In this document: positions 35,449 to 44,021 of the stretch, one piece after another
Layout: every line of letters begins with the position of its first letter
How positions within the stretch are numbered: position 1 is the first letter of the stretch
NCBI GenBank assembly: GCA_002354655.1
Contig: DELY01000006.1
Coordinates: 75,460-128,524 of the forward strand
DNA length: 53,065 nt
Source of the DNA: Pseudomonas sp. UBA2684
GTDB lineage: Bacteria > Pseudomonadota > Gammaproteobacteria > Pseudomonadales > Pseudomonadaceae
Direction: 5' to 3'
Position numbers and translations under genes: made by a program
Notes under the pieces: model-generated
Told to the model about the DNA's origin: nothing
What the model saw: only the letters and a program-made list of their open reading frames with translations
Database searches by the model: none

Positions 35449-36386
35449 GCGCCGTCGCCGCCAGCGTGCTGGACGCCGCCATCGACTGGCAACTGTGCCT
35501 GGGTTCCGGCGAAGCCAGCACCGAGCAACGCCATGAATTTGCCTTATGGATCGCCGCCCACCCGGAACATGCGCGGGTCTGGCAACAGCTCAACGGCCTC
35601 GATCAGCACTTTGCCGCGGCAGCGGCCGCGCCGGTCAGGCAAGCGCTGCTCCGCCGCCCGCGCCGCCGCCCCGGCGCCACTGCGCTCAGCCTGGTACTTG
35701 GCGGCGCCCTGCTGCTCGGTGTGCTGGCCCAGCAGCGGCCCTTGAGCGACTACCTGGCCGACGAGATGACCGCCCGCGGCGAACAGCGCGAGGTGCTCCT
35801 CGCCGACCGCAGCCAGGTACGCCTCAATAGCGCCAGCGCCCTGGATATCGACTTCAGCGACACCGAACGCGTGCTACACCTGCGCAGCGGCGAAATCCTC
35901 GTGCAGACCGCACCGGGCGACAGCCGCCCTTTCGTGGTGGTCACCGCGCAAGGCCGCCTGCGCGCCCTCGGTACGCGCTTCCTGGTGCGCCGCGAAGGCG
36001 AGAGCACGCGCCTCACCGTGCTCAAGTCCGCCGTCGCCGCGCGCCCGCTCGAAGGTACGCAAGAACACATCATCCCCGCCGGACAACAGGTGCTGATGCA
36101 GCGCCAGCGTCTGGCGGCCAACCAACCCGCCGCCGCGGCCGCCGACGCCTGGAGCCACGGCATGCTGGTGGTGGAGAACCAGCGCCTGGGCGACCTGCTC
36201 GCCACGCTGGGCGAGTACCGCAGCGGCTACCTGGGCGTCGACCCGGCCATCGCCGACCTGCGCATCAGTGGCAGCTTCCCGCTGCACAACCCTGACCAAG
36301 CCCTGGCCGCGCTGCCGCCGAGTGTGCCGGTGCGCATCGAACGCCTGGGCACCTGGTGGGCTCGGGTGCTGCCGGCGGAGAAATAG
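35445..36386 (+). CDS. FecR-type sigma-factor regulator
   Basis: A 313-aa inner-membrane signalling protein. The DUF4880 N-terminal domain is about residues 8-50 (DAAIDWQLCLGSGEASTEQRHEFALWIAAHPEHARVWQQL). One transmembrane helix (about 82-102: GATALSLVLGGALLLGVLA) is followed by the periplasmic FecR domain (about 105-205: EQREVLLADRSQVRLNSASAL). A C-terminal DUF4974/STN-like region contacts the receptor. It holds or activates the FecI-type sigma in response to the receptor's N-terminal domain. It is translationally coupled to the sigma gene. Confidence 0.93.
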   Translation: MSAVAASVLDAAIDWQLCLGSGEASTEQRHEFALWIAAHPEHARVWQQLNGLDQHFAAAAAAPVRQALLRRPRRRPGATALSLVLGGALLLGVLAQQRPLSDYLADEMTARGEQREVLLADRSQVRLNSASALDIDFSDTERVLHLRSGEILVQTAPGDSRPFVVVTAQGRLRALGTRFLVRREGESTRLTVLKSAVAARPLEGTQEHIIPAGQQVLMQRQRLAANQPAAAAADAWSHGMLVVENQRLGDLLATLGEYRSGYLGVDPAIADLRISGSFPLHNPDQALAALPPSVPVRIERLGTWWARVLPAEK

Positions 36387-36613
36387 CTACGGCGGGTGAT
36401 GGGCCTGATGCTTTGGTGGATAAGGCTGCGGCATGTCCAGCCTTGGGTTAGGTCGTGGGTTTGTGGTGCGGGCCTGCCACCGCGCGGTTTGTCCGCCGCT
36501 TGCCCTCGTCCTCGGCGCGCGCCACAGATTTTTTTCAGGCAGCCCCTGTCACTTCTGCGGTTTGCTTCGGCATCAGGGCATTGAGATGCATTACCGCTTA
36601 GGAGAACTTCGCA

Positions 36614-39010
36614 ATGCCCCGCACTTTGCCACTGTTCCGCCCCCGCCTGCTGACCGCCGCCATCGCCTTCGCCAGCCTGTCTTCGGTGGCGCTGGCCGAG
36701 GTTTATCAGTTGCCTGCCGCGCCGCTGGCCAGCACGCTCAACCAGATCGCGGCCCAGGCCGGTATCGTCCTGAGCATCGATCCGCGTCTGACCGCCAACA
36801 AGCTGTCGGCGCCGGTGGAAGGCGACTTCGATGCCTTTACCGCGCTCAACCAGGCCTTGCGCGGCAGCGGCCTGCAACTGCTGCAGGGCAGCGCCGGCAC
36901 GTATAACCTGGCCCCGCTCGCGGCAACCACGATGGCCCTGCCGGATGTCACGGTAACCGCTACGGCCCTCAACGCGGGCAGTGAAGCCGCCGGCTATCGC
37001 AGCGAGGCGGTGAAGAACGTGGGCGCATTGGGTGGTATGTCGTTGCAGGACGCGCCCTACTCGGTGAGCGTGCTGTCCAGCGAGTTGCTGCAAAACATCC
37101 AGGCCACGTCCACCGACGATGTCTTCAAGCTCAACCCCGCCACCCAGTTCACCTCGCCGACCTCTGCCGGCTATGCCAGCGCCGTGAGCATGCGCGGCTT
37201 CAGTGCGGCCGGGAACCTGAGCATCGCCAACGACGGCCTGCGCTTCAGCAACGGCTACGACGGCGGCAACTTCATCGAGGAAATGCAGCAGCTGGAAGTA
37301 CTGACCGGCCTCAGCGGTTTTCTCTATGGCCCAGCCAGCCCCGGCGGCCTGGTCAACTACGTGCTCAAGCGCCCGACCTACGAGCGCTACAACAGCGTGA
37401 CCCTGGGCAATGCCGGTGGTGAGAACTATTACCTGCATGGCGATTTCGCCGGCCCGATCGACGACGCCGGGGTATTCGCCTACCGCGTCAACGTGCTGAC
37501 CCAGGATGGCGAAACCGCCATCGATTTGCAGAAGCGGCGCCGCGAAATGATCAGCGTCGCGCTGGACTGGAACATCAGCGAAGACCTGCTGGTGCAGTTC
37601 GATGCCTCGCACAAGAAAAGCCAAACCCGCGGCCTGACCAGCTACTGGTACTTCAATGACCAGGCCCTGCGCCCGGACGCCAAAGACCTCGACAACGACA
37701 CGCTGTACAGCCAGAAGTGGGCGTTCGCCGACAGCGAGCATGATCGCCTGGGCAGCCGCTTCAGCTGGCGCCTCAACCAAGTCTTCAGCCTGCGCGGCGC
37801 GCTGGCCTACAGCCAGTTCACCGAGGAGTACACCTACACCGGGCCGACCGTCTACAGCGCCAATAGCTACACCCAGCCGCTGTATGCCTTCGCCCCGGTT
37901 GAGCACGAAGAAACCTCCGCCAACCTGTTCCTGGATGCCGACTTCAGCACCGCCGGGATTGGCCATAAGACCACCGTTGGCTACCAGGGCAACATTGCCC
38001 GGGTGCGCAACTATGAAGACCACATCCCCTACCCAGGCCCGCAATATGTGTCGGTGACGCCCGGCCTGTCGTTCGATGAAACGCTGCAAGTCGACAAACC
38101 CGGTTACTCCATCGGCAACGGCGACCAACGCCTGGCGTCGCGTACCCAGTCGGACAACATCCTGATCGGCGACGTGATCACCTTCAACGATCAGTGGTCG
38201 ACCATCCTTGGCCTCACCCACACGCGGATCAAAACCTACAGCAACGACTTCGTCTGGGCTGAAGCCTTCGGCTACGCCGAGACCGCCAGCCAGTACGATG
38301 AAGCGAAAACCTCGCCGAACGCCTCGCTGGTGTTCAAGCCGCTGCCCTGGCTGACCACCTACGCCACCTACATCGAGGGTCTGGAAGAAGGCGGCATCGC
38401 ACCCAGCACGGCACTCAACGCCGGCCAGGCGTTGGCCCCGGAAGTCAGCGAGCAGTATGAAGTCGGGATCAAAGCCACTGTCGGCGAGACCCTGCTGACC
38501 ATGGCCCTGTTCAACATCGACAAACCCAATAGCTACACCAATGGCAGCGGGGTCTTTGTCCAGGACGGTCGCCAGGAAAACAACGGCCTGGAGTTCAGCG
38601 TCACCGGCAAGGTCCTGCCCGAGCTGAGCGTGATCGGCGGCCTGACCCTGCTCGACCCGACCGTGAAGGAATCCGGCAGCGCCGCCAACGACGGTCAAAA
38701 ACCGACCAACGTGGCCACGCAACTGGCCAAGCTGTACGGCGAGTACGACATCGCCGCCGTCCCCGGCTTTGCCCTGACAGGCGGCGCCTACTACACCGGC
38801 AAGCAATACAGCGACGAGGCCAACCAGCACAGCCTGCCATCCTTCACCACCTTCGATGCCGGTGCCCGCTACCGCACGCAGCTCAGCGCGGACAATGCGC
38901 TGACCCTGCGCAGCAACGTCAGCAACCTGGCGAACAAGGAATACTGGCTGAGCAGCTACTACCTGGGCGCCCCCCGTACCCTGACGTTCTCCGCGCAACT
39001 TGAGTTCTAA
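36614..39010 (+). CDS. TonB-dependent siderophore receptor with signalling domain
   Basis: A 798-aa outer-membrane receptor. The signal peptide (1-28, ending SSVALA) precedes an STN signalling domain (about 30-100: YQLPAAPLASTLNQIAAQAGIVLSIDPRLT). The TonB box LPDVTVTA is at 109-116. The plug domain (about 145-250) has GLSGFLYGPASPGGLVNYVLKRP. A 22-strand barrel ends in TLTFSAQLEF with terminal Phe. The STN domain and the upstream sigma/FecR pair make it a cell-surface-signalling transducer that induces its own synthesis. AGGAGA precedes the ATG. Siderophore specificity cannot be assigned; by genome neighbourhood in Pseudomonas a ferrichrome-type (FiuA) role is possible. Confidence 0.93.
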   Translation: MPRTLPLFRPRLLTAAIAFASLSSVALAEVYQLPAAPLASTLNQIAAQAGIVLSIDPRLTANKLSAPVEGDFDAFTALNQALRGSGLQLLQGSAGTYNLAPLAATTMALPDVTVTATALNAGSEAAGYRSEAVKNVGALGGMSLQDAPYSVSVLSSELLQNIQATSTDDVFKLNPATQFTSPTSAGYASAVSMRGFSAAGNLSIANDGLRFSNGYDGGNFIEEMQQLEVLTGLSGFLYGPASPGGLVNYVLKRPTYERYNSVTLGNAGGENYYLHGDFAGPIDDAGVFAYRVNVLTQDGETAIDLQKRRREMISVALDWNISEDLLVQFDASHKKSQTRGLTSYWYFNDQALRPDAKDLDNDTLYSQKWAFADSEHDRLGSRFSWRLNQVFSLRGALAYSQFTEEYTYTGPTVYSANSYTQPLYAFAPVEHEETSANLFLDADFSTAGIGHKTTVGYQGNIARVRNYEDHIPYPGPQYVSVTPGLSFDETLQVDKPGYSIGNGDQRLASRTQSDNILIGDVITFNDQWSTILGLTHTRIKTYSNDFVWAEAFGYAETASQYDEAKTSPNASLVFKPLPWLTTYATYIEGLEEGGIAPSTALNAGQALAPEVSEQYEVGIKATVGETLLTMALFNIDKPNSYTNGSGVFVQDGRQENNGLEFSVTGKVLPELSVIGGLTLLDPTVKESGSAANDGQKPTNVATQLAKLYGEYDIAAVPGFALTGGAYYTGKQYSDEANQHSLPSFTTFDAGARYRTQLSADNALTLRSNVSNLANKEYWLSSYYLGAPRTLTFSAQLEF

Positions 39011-39088
39011 AGCGCTGCTAGCCCCCTCTCTCACTAGACCGAGGGGGCGTTGCGCGACAGCGAACCGCACAGAAATTCCGGATACCCC

Positions 39089-40219
39089 ATGCAAACCACC
39101 ACCATCCGCCGCTGGTCCTCCGTCCACACCTGGACCAGCCTGATCTGCACCCTGTTTCTGCTGATGCTGGCCCTGACCGGCCTGCCGCTGATCTTCCACC
39201 ATGAGCTGGAACACCTGCTCGGTGAAGCGCCCTCGCTGCGCGAGCTGCCGGCGAACGCGCCGCACCTGAGCTTGCAGCAACTGGTCGAGGCCGCCGAACG
39301 GCATCGCCAGGGCGAAGTGATTCAGTACCTGGGCTACGACGCAGATGAGCCCAATGGGGTGGTGGCGATTACCGCTGCCACCGCCGGCACCGAGCCGAAC
39401 TCCTCGCACACTTTTATGCTGGATGCGCGCAGCGGCGAGGCGGTGGAGATGCCGGCGGCCAATGGCGGCATCCTGATGGTCATTCTGCGTCTGCATGTGG
39501 ACATGTTCGCCGGCCTGCCGGGCAAGCTGCTGCTGGCCTTTATGGGCCTGCTGTTCGTGGTCGCAATTATCTCTGGCGTGGTGCTGTATTCGCCGTTTAT
39601 GCGCCGCCTGAAATTCGCCGAAGTGCGCCGGGAGAAATCCGCACGCACGCGCTGGCTCGACCTGCACAACCTGATCGGCATCGTCACCCTGACCTGGGCC
39701 CTAGTGGTGGGCCTTACCGGAGTGATCAGCGCCTGCGCCGATCTGCTGATCAGTGCCTGGCGCAGCGAATCCCTGGCGGCGATGGTCGAACCGTACCGCG
39801 ATGCCCCGCCGCTGACCCTGCGCGCACCGGCCAACCAGGTGCTGGCTATCGCCGCCAAGGCCACGCCGAATATGCAGCCGGACTTTATCGCCTTCCCCGG
39901 CACGCGCTTTTCCAGCGAACACCACTACAGCGTGTTTATGAAAGGCAACACGCACCTCACCGCGCACCTGTGGACCCCGGTGCTGATCGACGCGCGCAGC
40001 CTGGAAGTCACCGCCATCGGCCAACGCCCCTGGTACATGGATGCGCTGTCGATGTCGCAACCGCTGCATTTTGGCGACTACGGCGGCATGCCGATGAAAA
40101 TCCTCTGGGCGGTGCTGGATGTGCTGACCATCATCGTGCTCGGCAGCGGCCTATACCTCTGGTGGCTACGCCGACGCACCCCGGCCATATCGCGTGAGCG
40201 CGCGGAGGCAACGGCATGA
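39089..40219 (+). CDS. PepSY-domain inner-membrane protein of iron uptake
   Basis: A 376-aa PepSY-associated membrane protein with about four helices: near 15-33 (LICTLFLLMLALTGLPLIF), 148-170 (LLLAFMGLLFVVAIISGVVLY), 200-220 and 345-365. Two periplasmic PepSY-like segments lie between. Such proteins sit in TonB receptor operons; several act as reductases that release iron from siderophores at the inner membrane. ATG 39089 was chosen over an upstream frame start because it immediately precedes the family-like RRWSSVHTWTSL. A GC-rich hairpin without a T-run (39021-39049) lies between it and the receptor. Its stop overlaps the next gene. Confidence 0.85.
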   Translation: MQTTTIRRWSSVHTWTSLICTLFLLMLALTGLPLIFHHELEHLLGEAPSLRELPANAPHLSLQQLVEAAERHRQGEVIQYLGYDADEPNGVVAITAATAGTEPNSSHTFMLDARSGEAVEMPAANGGILMVILRLHVDMFAGLPGKLLLAFMGLLFVVAIISGVVLYSPFMRRLKFAEVRREKSARTRWLDLHNLIGIVTLTWALVVGLTGVISACADLLISAWRSESLAAMVEPYRDAPPLTLRAPANQVLAIAAKATPNMQPDFIAFPGTRFSSEHHYSVFMKGNTHLTAHLWTPVLIDARSLEVTAIGQRPWYMDALSMSQPLHFGDYGGMPMKILWAVLDVLTIIVLGSGLYLWWLRRRTPAISRERAEATA

Positions 40220-40398
40220 ACTGGCGCCAAGCGACCTTCGCCCTGCCGCTGCTGCTCGGCCTGCTGAGCGCCATCGGCCTGATCAGTGCCCTGCTCGGTG
40301 ATGGCGGCTGGGATGCTGTGGCCTGGCTTGGCCTCGGGCTGCCTGCGGTGATTGGCTGCTGGCCGTTGCTGCAACGCAGCCAAACCCGGCGCCCGTAA
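40216..40398 (+). CDS. Small 60-aa membrane protein of the iron module
   Basis: A 60-aa protein with two hydrophobic segments: ATFALPLLLGLLSAIGLISAL (about 6-26) and WLGLGLPAVIGCWPLL (about 38-53). Its ATG overlaps the stop of the PepSY gene (ATGA), good evidence for translation. Small two-helix proteins are common in this position beside PepSY proteins, but no function is known. Confidence 0.75.
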   Translation: MNWRQATFALPLLLGLLSAIGLISALLGDGGWDAVAWLGLGLPAVIGCWPLLQRSQTRRP

Positions 40399-40474
40399 GC
40401 CCGGAAAGGGGCCAGGGCTAGCCGGTAGGCAACTTGAGTTTATTAGCGAGGGGAATTGACGATGCTGCGGCCTG

Positions 40475-40981
40475 CTACTGGCAGACTTGCCGGTAGAGCG
40501 CATCATCTTTAGCGACGACCTTCAACTGATCCAGCTGCGGCTTTTTCTGTTCATCCAGGGGCAGCAGCTCTGCGGTTGTGCAATTGAGCAGATGCGCCTG
40601 ATGGCTAACGCGGTCGATGTGCTGCTTTTCAAAGCGGTACAGGTTAAAGGCGGCGACTGACGTGCCGTTCGCATCCTGGCGCTGCAGGCTTTTGCTGTCG
40701 AGCACGGTGAAGGCCGTGGTCATCGGCCAGAAAAACGTCCAGGGCCGCCAGAACACCTCGCCGGTTTCACTGGCCACCAGCACGGACTCAGTCGGCTGAC
40801 GCTGTAGTTGGTGGTCGAACCAGGAATACTCGTAGTAAATCTGGTAGCTCAGCATGCCCAAACCGCCAAACGCGGGAATGATCCACTTCGGCAAGCGGTT
40901 GCGCGTCAGTTTGCGCAGCAGCATGGCAATACCAGCCGCCCCCAGCCCCGAAACCACGATGGCAAGTATTGTCCACAACAT
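40475..40981 (-). CDS. Uncharacterised membrane-anchored protein
   Basis: A 168-aa protein of unknown function. Residues 1-24 form a membrane helix (MLWTILAIVVSGLGAAGIAMLL), a second hydrophobic stretch spans about 30-48 (LPKWIIPAFGGLGMLSYQIYY), and the rest is soluble. It includes WRPWTFFWPMTTAFTVLD and a single Cys in LLNCTTAELLPLD, with another at the C-terminus (QVCQ). GGGAGTCAGTCA precedes the ATG. It is on the same strand as the symporter genes but downstream of their terminator, so it may have its own promoter or rely on readthrough. Confidence 0.75.
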   Translation of the reverse strand: MLWTILAIVVSGLGAAGIAMLLRKLTRNRLPKWIIPAFGGLGMLSYQIYYEYSWFDHQLQRQPTESVLVASETGEVFWRPWTFFWPMTTAFTVLDSKSLQRQDANGTSVAAFNLYRFEKQHIDRVSHQAHLLNCTTAELLPLDEQKKPQLDQLKVVAKDDALYRQVCQ

Positions 40982-40992
40982 TGACTGACTCC

Positions 40993-41024
40993 CGAAAATA
41001 AAACGGGCCTCCTAAGGAGGCCCG
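40993..41024 (-). terminator. Terminator of the symporter operon
   Basis: On the minus strand, stem CGGGCCTCC-TTA-GGAGGCCCG (41024-41004) is followed by TTTTATTTT (41003-40995). It lies 41 nt after the symporter stop. Confidence 0.9.
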
Positions 41025-41064
41025 CTGGTAAGACCCTGATCAAACCTGATCCGGGTGATTATGC

Positions 41065-42834
41065 TCAGTGGCTCAACGCGCCACCAGCACCTTTGGGAGT
41101 ACGCACGCTCTCCACCAATTCCTGAATCTCCTTCGGCGGCGCAACGGTCGCAAGAGACACGGCGTAGGCGACCGCGAAGTTGATGACAGCACCGACGGTA
41201 CCGATGGACAGCGGCGAGATGCCGAACATCCAGTTATCCGGGGTGTTGGCGAAGGTCGCAGTGCCCGGAATGAAGAACCAACCCAGGTACAGGAAGATGT
41301 AAACGACGGTGAACACCAGGCCTACCAGCATGCCGGCAATCGCGCCCTTGTCGTTTACCCGCTTGGAGAAGATCCCCATCATCAGCGCAGGGAACAGCGT
41401 GGCCGCGGCTATACCGAAGGCCAACGCCACCACCTGCGCCGCAAAGCCTGGTGGATTGAGCCCCAGCCAGGTGGCCAGCAAGATAGCCGCCGCCATGGAA
41501 ATGCGCGCAGCGAGCATTTCGTTCTTCTCGCTGATCTTCGGGTTTATCAGTGTCTTGATCAGGTCATGACTGACTGCCGAAGAAATTGCCAACAATAGAC
41601 CCGCAGCCGTGGACAACGCGGCCGCAATGGCACCCGCAGCGATCAGTCCAACAACCCAGCCCGGCAGGTTGGCGATTTCCGGGTTGGCCAATACCAGGAT
41701 GTCGTTGTTAACGGTCAGCTCGTTGCCTTGCCAGCCGCGAGTTTCAGCCGTTGGGGTGAAGGCTGGAGCAGCATCGTTGTACAGCTGAATACGACCATCG
41801 CTGTTCTTGTCTTCCCAGGCGATCAGACCGGTTTTTTCCCAGTTCTTCACCCACTCCGGACGCTCTTCATACGCCAGCGCTGGAGCCTCGGCACCCTGCG
41901 GATAGATGGTGGTCATCAGGTTCAGACGCGCCATGGACGCCACAGCCGGAGCAGTGAGGTACAGCAGGGCGATGAAGATCAGGGTCCAGCCAGCCGACCA
42001 ACGCGCATCAGCCACTTTCGGCACGGTGAAGAAGCGAATGATCACGTGCGGCAGACCGGCCGTACCAATCATCAGCGACATGGTGAAGAGCACCATGTTC
42101 AGCTTGTTGCTGACATCGGCGGTGTAGTCGGTAAAGCCCAGACCCGCTACGACTTCATTGAGCTTCTGCAGCAGTGGCACACCTGACTCAGTATGCTCAC
42201 TGAACATACCGAACATTGGAATCGGATTGCCGGTCAGTTGCAGGGAGATGAACACCGCCGGAATGGTGTAGGCGATGATCAACACCACGTACTGGGCAAC
42301 CTGGGTGTAGGTAATGCCCTTCATTCCGCCGAACACCGCGTAGCAGAACACCACGCCAGCAGCGATCCAGATACCGGTGGAGTTGCTCACTTCGAGGAAG
42401 CGCGAGAACGCCACGCCAGCACCAGCCATCTGACCGATCACGTAGGTCACACAGATGATGATCAGGCAGATCACGGCAGCCAGACGTGCACCGTTGCTGT
42501 AGAAGCGATCACCGATGAAATCCGGCACGGTGAACTTGCCGAATTTGCGCAGGTAAGGCGCCAGCAGCATGGCCAGCAGCACGTAGCCACCGGTCCAGCC
42601 CATCAGGAAGGTTGAGTTGGCATAACCACCGGCGGCAATCAGACCCGCCATGGAAATAAAAGAAGCCGCAGACATCCAGTCGGCTGCAGTTGCCATGCCG
42701 TTGGTGACCGGGTGAACACCGCCGCCGGCGACGTAGAATTCCTTGGTCGAGCCGGCACGTGCCCAGATGGCGATGCCGAAGTAGAGCGCGAAGGAGGCGC
42801 CCACAAACAGCATATTGATTACAAACTGGCTCAT
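41065..42834 (-). CDS. Sodium/solute symporter, VC_2705 type (ActP-like)
   Basis: A 589-aa inner-membrane symporter of the SSS family, most like the VC_2705 group that accompanies DUF4212 proteins; acetate or another short monocarboxylate is the likely substrate. About 13 helices are seen. The core has YFGIAIWARAGSTKEFYVAGGGVHPVTNG near the N-terminus and GAIAAALSTAAGLLLAISSAVSHD near 405. A roughly 80-residue hydrophilic insert (about 310-395) contains the EF-hand-like loop DKNSDGRI at Asp342-Ile349. It is preceded by the DUF4212 gene with 3 bp between, forming a two-gene operon. Confidence 0.9.
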   Translation of the reverse strand: MSQFVINMLFVGASFALYFGIAIWARAGSTKEFYVAGGGVHPVTNGMATAADWMSAASFISMAGLIAAGGYANSTFLMGWTGGYVLLAMLLAPYLRKFGKFTVPDFIGDRFYSNGARLAAVICLIIICVTYVIGQMAGAGVAFSRFLEVSNSTGIWIAAGVVFCYAVFGGMKGITYTQVAQYVVLIIAYTIPAVFISLQLTGNPIPMFGMFSEHTESGVPLLQKLNEVVAGLGFTDYTADVSNKLNMVLFTMSLMIGTAGLPHVIIRFFTVPKVADARWSAGWTLIFIALLYLTAPAVASMARLNLMTTIYPQGAEAPALAYEERPEWVKNWEKTGLIAWEDKNSDGRIQLYNDAAPAFTPTAETRGWQGNELTVNNDILVLANPEIANLPGWVVGLIAAGAIAAALSTAAGLLLAISSAVSHDLIKTLINPKISEKNEMLAARISMAAAILLATWLGLNPPGFAAQVVALAFGIAAATLFPALMMGIFSKRVNDKGAIAGMLVGLVFTVVYIFLYLGWFFIPGTATFANTPDNWMFGISPLSIGTVGAVINFAVAYAVSLATVAPPKEIQELVESVRTPKGAGGALSH

Positions 42835-42837
42835 GGA

Positions 42838-43098
42838 TTATTCCTCGACACCGAATTGTTTATCGAGTTTGTTCATTTTCCAGGCGTAAAAGAAAATGAT
42901 CCCGATAAAGGTGATGATCGAACCTTGCTGGGCGAACCAGAAGCCAAGGTCGGTACCGCCGACAGAAATACCTGCCAGCATGGGTCGAAGAAGTATGGCG
43001 AAGCCGTAAGACACCAGGGCCCAGACAATCAGGCTCCAGGTAATCAGCCGAACATTCGCCTTCCAGTACGCTGCAGCGTTAGCTTGTTCAGAAGTCAT
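42838..43098 (-). CDS. DUF4212 small membrane subunit
   Basis: An 86-aa membrane protein with two helices (about 20-38 and 58-76), containing ANVRLITWSLIVWALVSYG and GSIITFIGIIFFYAWKMNKLD. This is the DUF4212 family, always encoded beside VC_2705-type symporters and thought to be an accessory subunit. GGAGGAGTTT precedes the ATG. It starts the symporter operon; a perfect dyad AGACAA-TAT-TTGTCT lies about 105 bp upstream (43203-43217). Confidence 0.92.
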   Translation of the reverse strand: MTSEQANAAAYWKANVRLITWSLIVWALVSYGFAILLRPMLAGISVGGTDLGFWFAQQGSIITFIGIIFFYAWKMNKLDKQFGVEE

Positions 43099-43502
43099 AA
43101 ACTCCTCCGGTTATTGTTATTCTCGTGCATCTTCAAGCTAGCAGCAGGCCACTACAAACCGACAGATAGACATTGGTATTAGCTGCCGAATGCCGCCCTG
43201 AAAGACAATATTTGTCTATAAATAACAACAACTTAATCAAACGCCAAAAAGTACCTGAATGCAGCGGCAGCACTTTGCTCGAACGACACGCAAGCTGCAG
43301 CCAGGCAAATGCCTGCAAGCAACGCTGCACGGCGACCTGCAAACCCGGCTTTAGCTGGACCGGGCAAGCCCATCGTCAGCCCCTGCCGGCTTGCCAGATG
43401 GACGCCTCGGCTGCCGGTACGCCGCGCAGGCAAACAACCGGGTAATCCGCCATGCCAGCAAGTGCCCGGCGCGCGATTCTTCGCGCAAACCGACATGCCC
43501 AC
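43099..43502. promoter_or_regulatory. Regulatory gap upstream of the DUF4212-symporter operon
   Basis: 404 bp without a supported gene. The left half is AT-rich and holds the dyad AGACAATATTTGTCT (43203-43217). The right half is GC-rich and featureless to the eye; open frames there lack codon bias and ribosome sites. Confidence 0.5.
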
Positions 43503-43808
43503 TCATCGCACGTACCACCGGCGCAAGAAGCCTGCGGCCAACAGCAGGCCGATCTGCCCAAGGGCCGTACACAGACTGAGAAACGACGGCACATCACGGT
43601 TCTGCGTGGCGTTGGCCAGCCCCGTCAGGCGCTCCCAGAACGCTTCCGGCAAGAGCACCAGACTCAACTGCGCCAGCGGCTGACCGGTCAGCTGCAAGCC
43701 TTTGATCAGGTCGAACTGGCCGCAGAACATCAGGCCCAGCAGCACCAGCAGGGCCACCGCCAGACCCAGGGCGAAACAGGCGGCCCACCGTATAAATAGA
43801 CGCATCAT
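43503..43808 (-). CDS. Small membrane protein
   Basis: A 101-aa protein with an N-terminal helix (about 6-30: WAACFALGLAVALLVLLGLMF) and a C-terminal helix (about 80-97: LCTALGQIGLLLAAGFL). Its middle is LIKGLQLTGQPLAQLSLVLLPEAFWERL. No known family was recognised. The start at 43808 (MMRLFIRW) has GGGAG six bases upstream. A GTAGGGTGGGTTA palindrome lies just upstream (43869-43943), making it likely that this is a stand-alone gene. Confidence 0.65.
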   Translation of the reverse strand: MMRLFIRWAACFALGLAVALLVLLGLMFCGQFDLIKGLQLTGQPLAQLSLVLLPEAFWERLTGLANATQNRDVPSFLSLCTALGQIGLLLAAGFLRRWYVR

Positions 43809-43868
43809 GTTCAACTCCCACACAGGTAAAAAGGGCCATGCCCCAGTTACGTGTTGCACGCAGCGTTT

Positions 43869-43943
43869 GTAGGGTGGGTTACGGCGCAACTGACTACGCA
43901 GCAGCCGATAGCCCGTGGTCATGCCTACGGATTGCCGCCCTAC
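43869..43943. repeat. GTAGGGTGGGTTA palindromic repeat, copy C
   Basis: Inverted relative to copy A at 15886-15954. Both ends and the interior (AGTCAGTTG-G-C, GCAGCCGATAGCCCGTGGTC read here in complement) are shared with copy A, 28 kb away. Confidence 0.7.
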
Positions 43944-43985
43944 AGGGATCATCTAGCGAGCCCACAGATAACGGGTACATAGCCT

Positions 43986-44016
43986 AAAAAGCCGCGCAGG
44001 CCGGGCCTGCGCGGCT
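43986..44016 (-). terminator. Terminator of creD
   Basis: On the minus strand, the 13-base arms AGCCGCGCAGGCC and GGCCTGCGCGGCT form a long hairpin followed by TTTTT. It begins right after the creD stop. Confidence 0.9.
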
Positions 44017-44021
44017 CTCCG

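Noticed and set aside
36227-39667. Very long open frame (1146 codons) on the minus strand over the TonB receptor
   Set aside because: It is antisense to a receptor with signal peptide, STN, TonB box and C-terminal Phe. Its translation is low-complexity (Gly, Gln, Val, Ala, Arg) as expected from the mirror of GC-biased codons.
43136-43152. Possible sigma-54 promoter before the DUF4212 gene (minus strand)
   Set aside because: GG-N10-GC spacing is right but TGGCCT and TAGCT match the consensus poorly.
43233-43502. Open frames in the 43.2-43.5 kb gap on both strands
   Set aside because: Composition is Cys/Arg/Pro-rich without family likeness, start sites lack ribosome sites, and several overlap one another.
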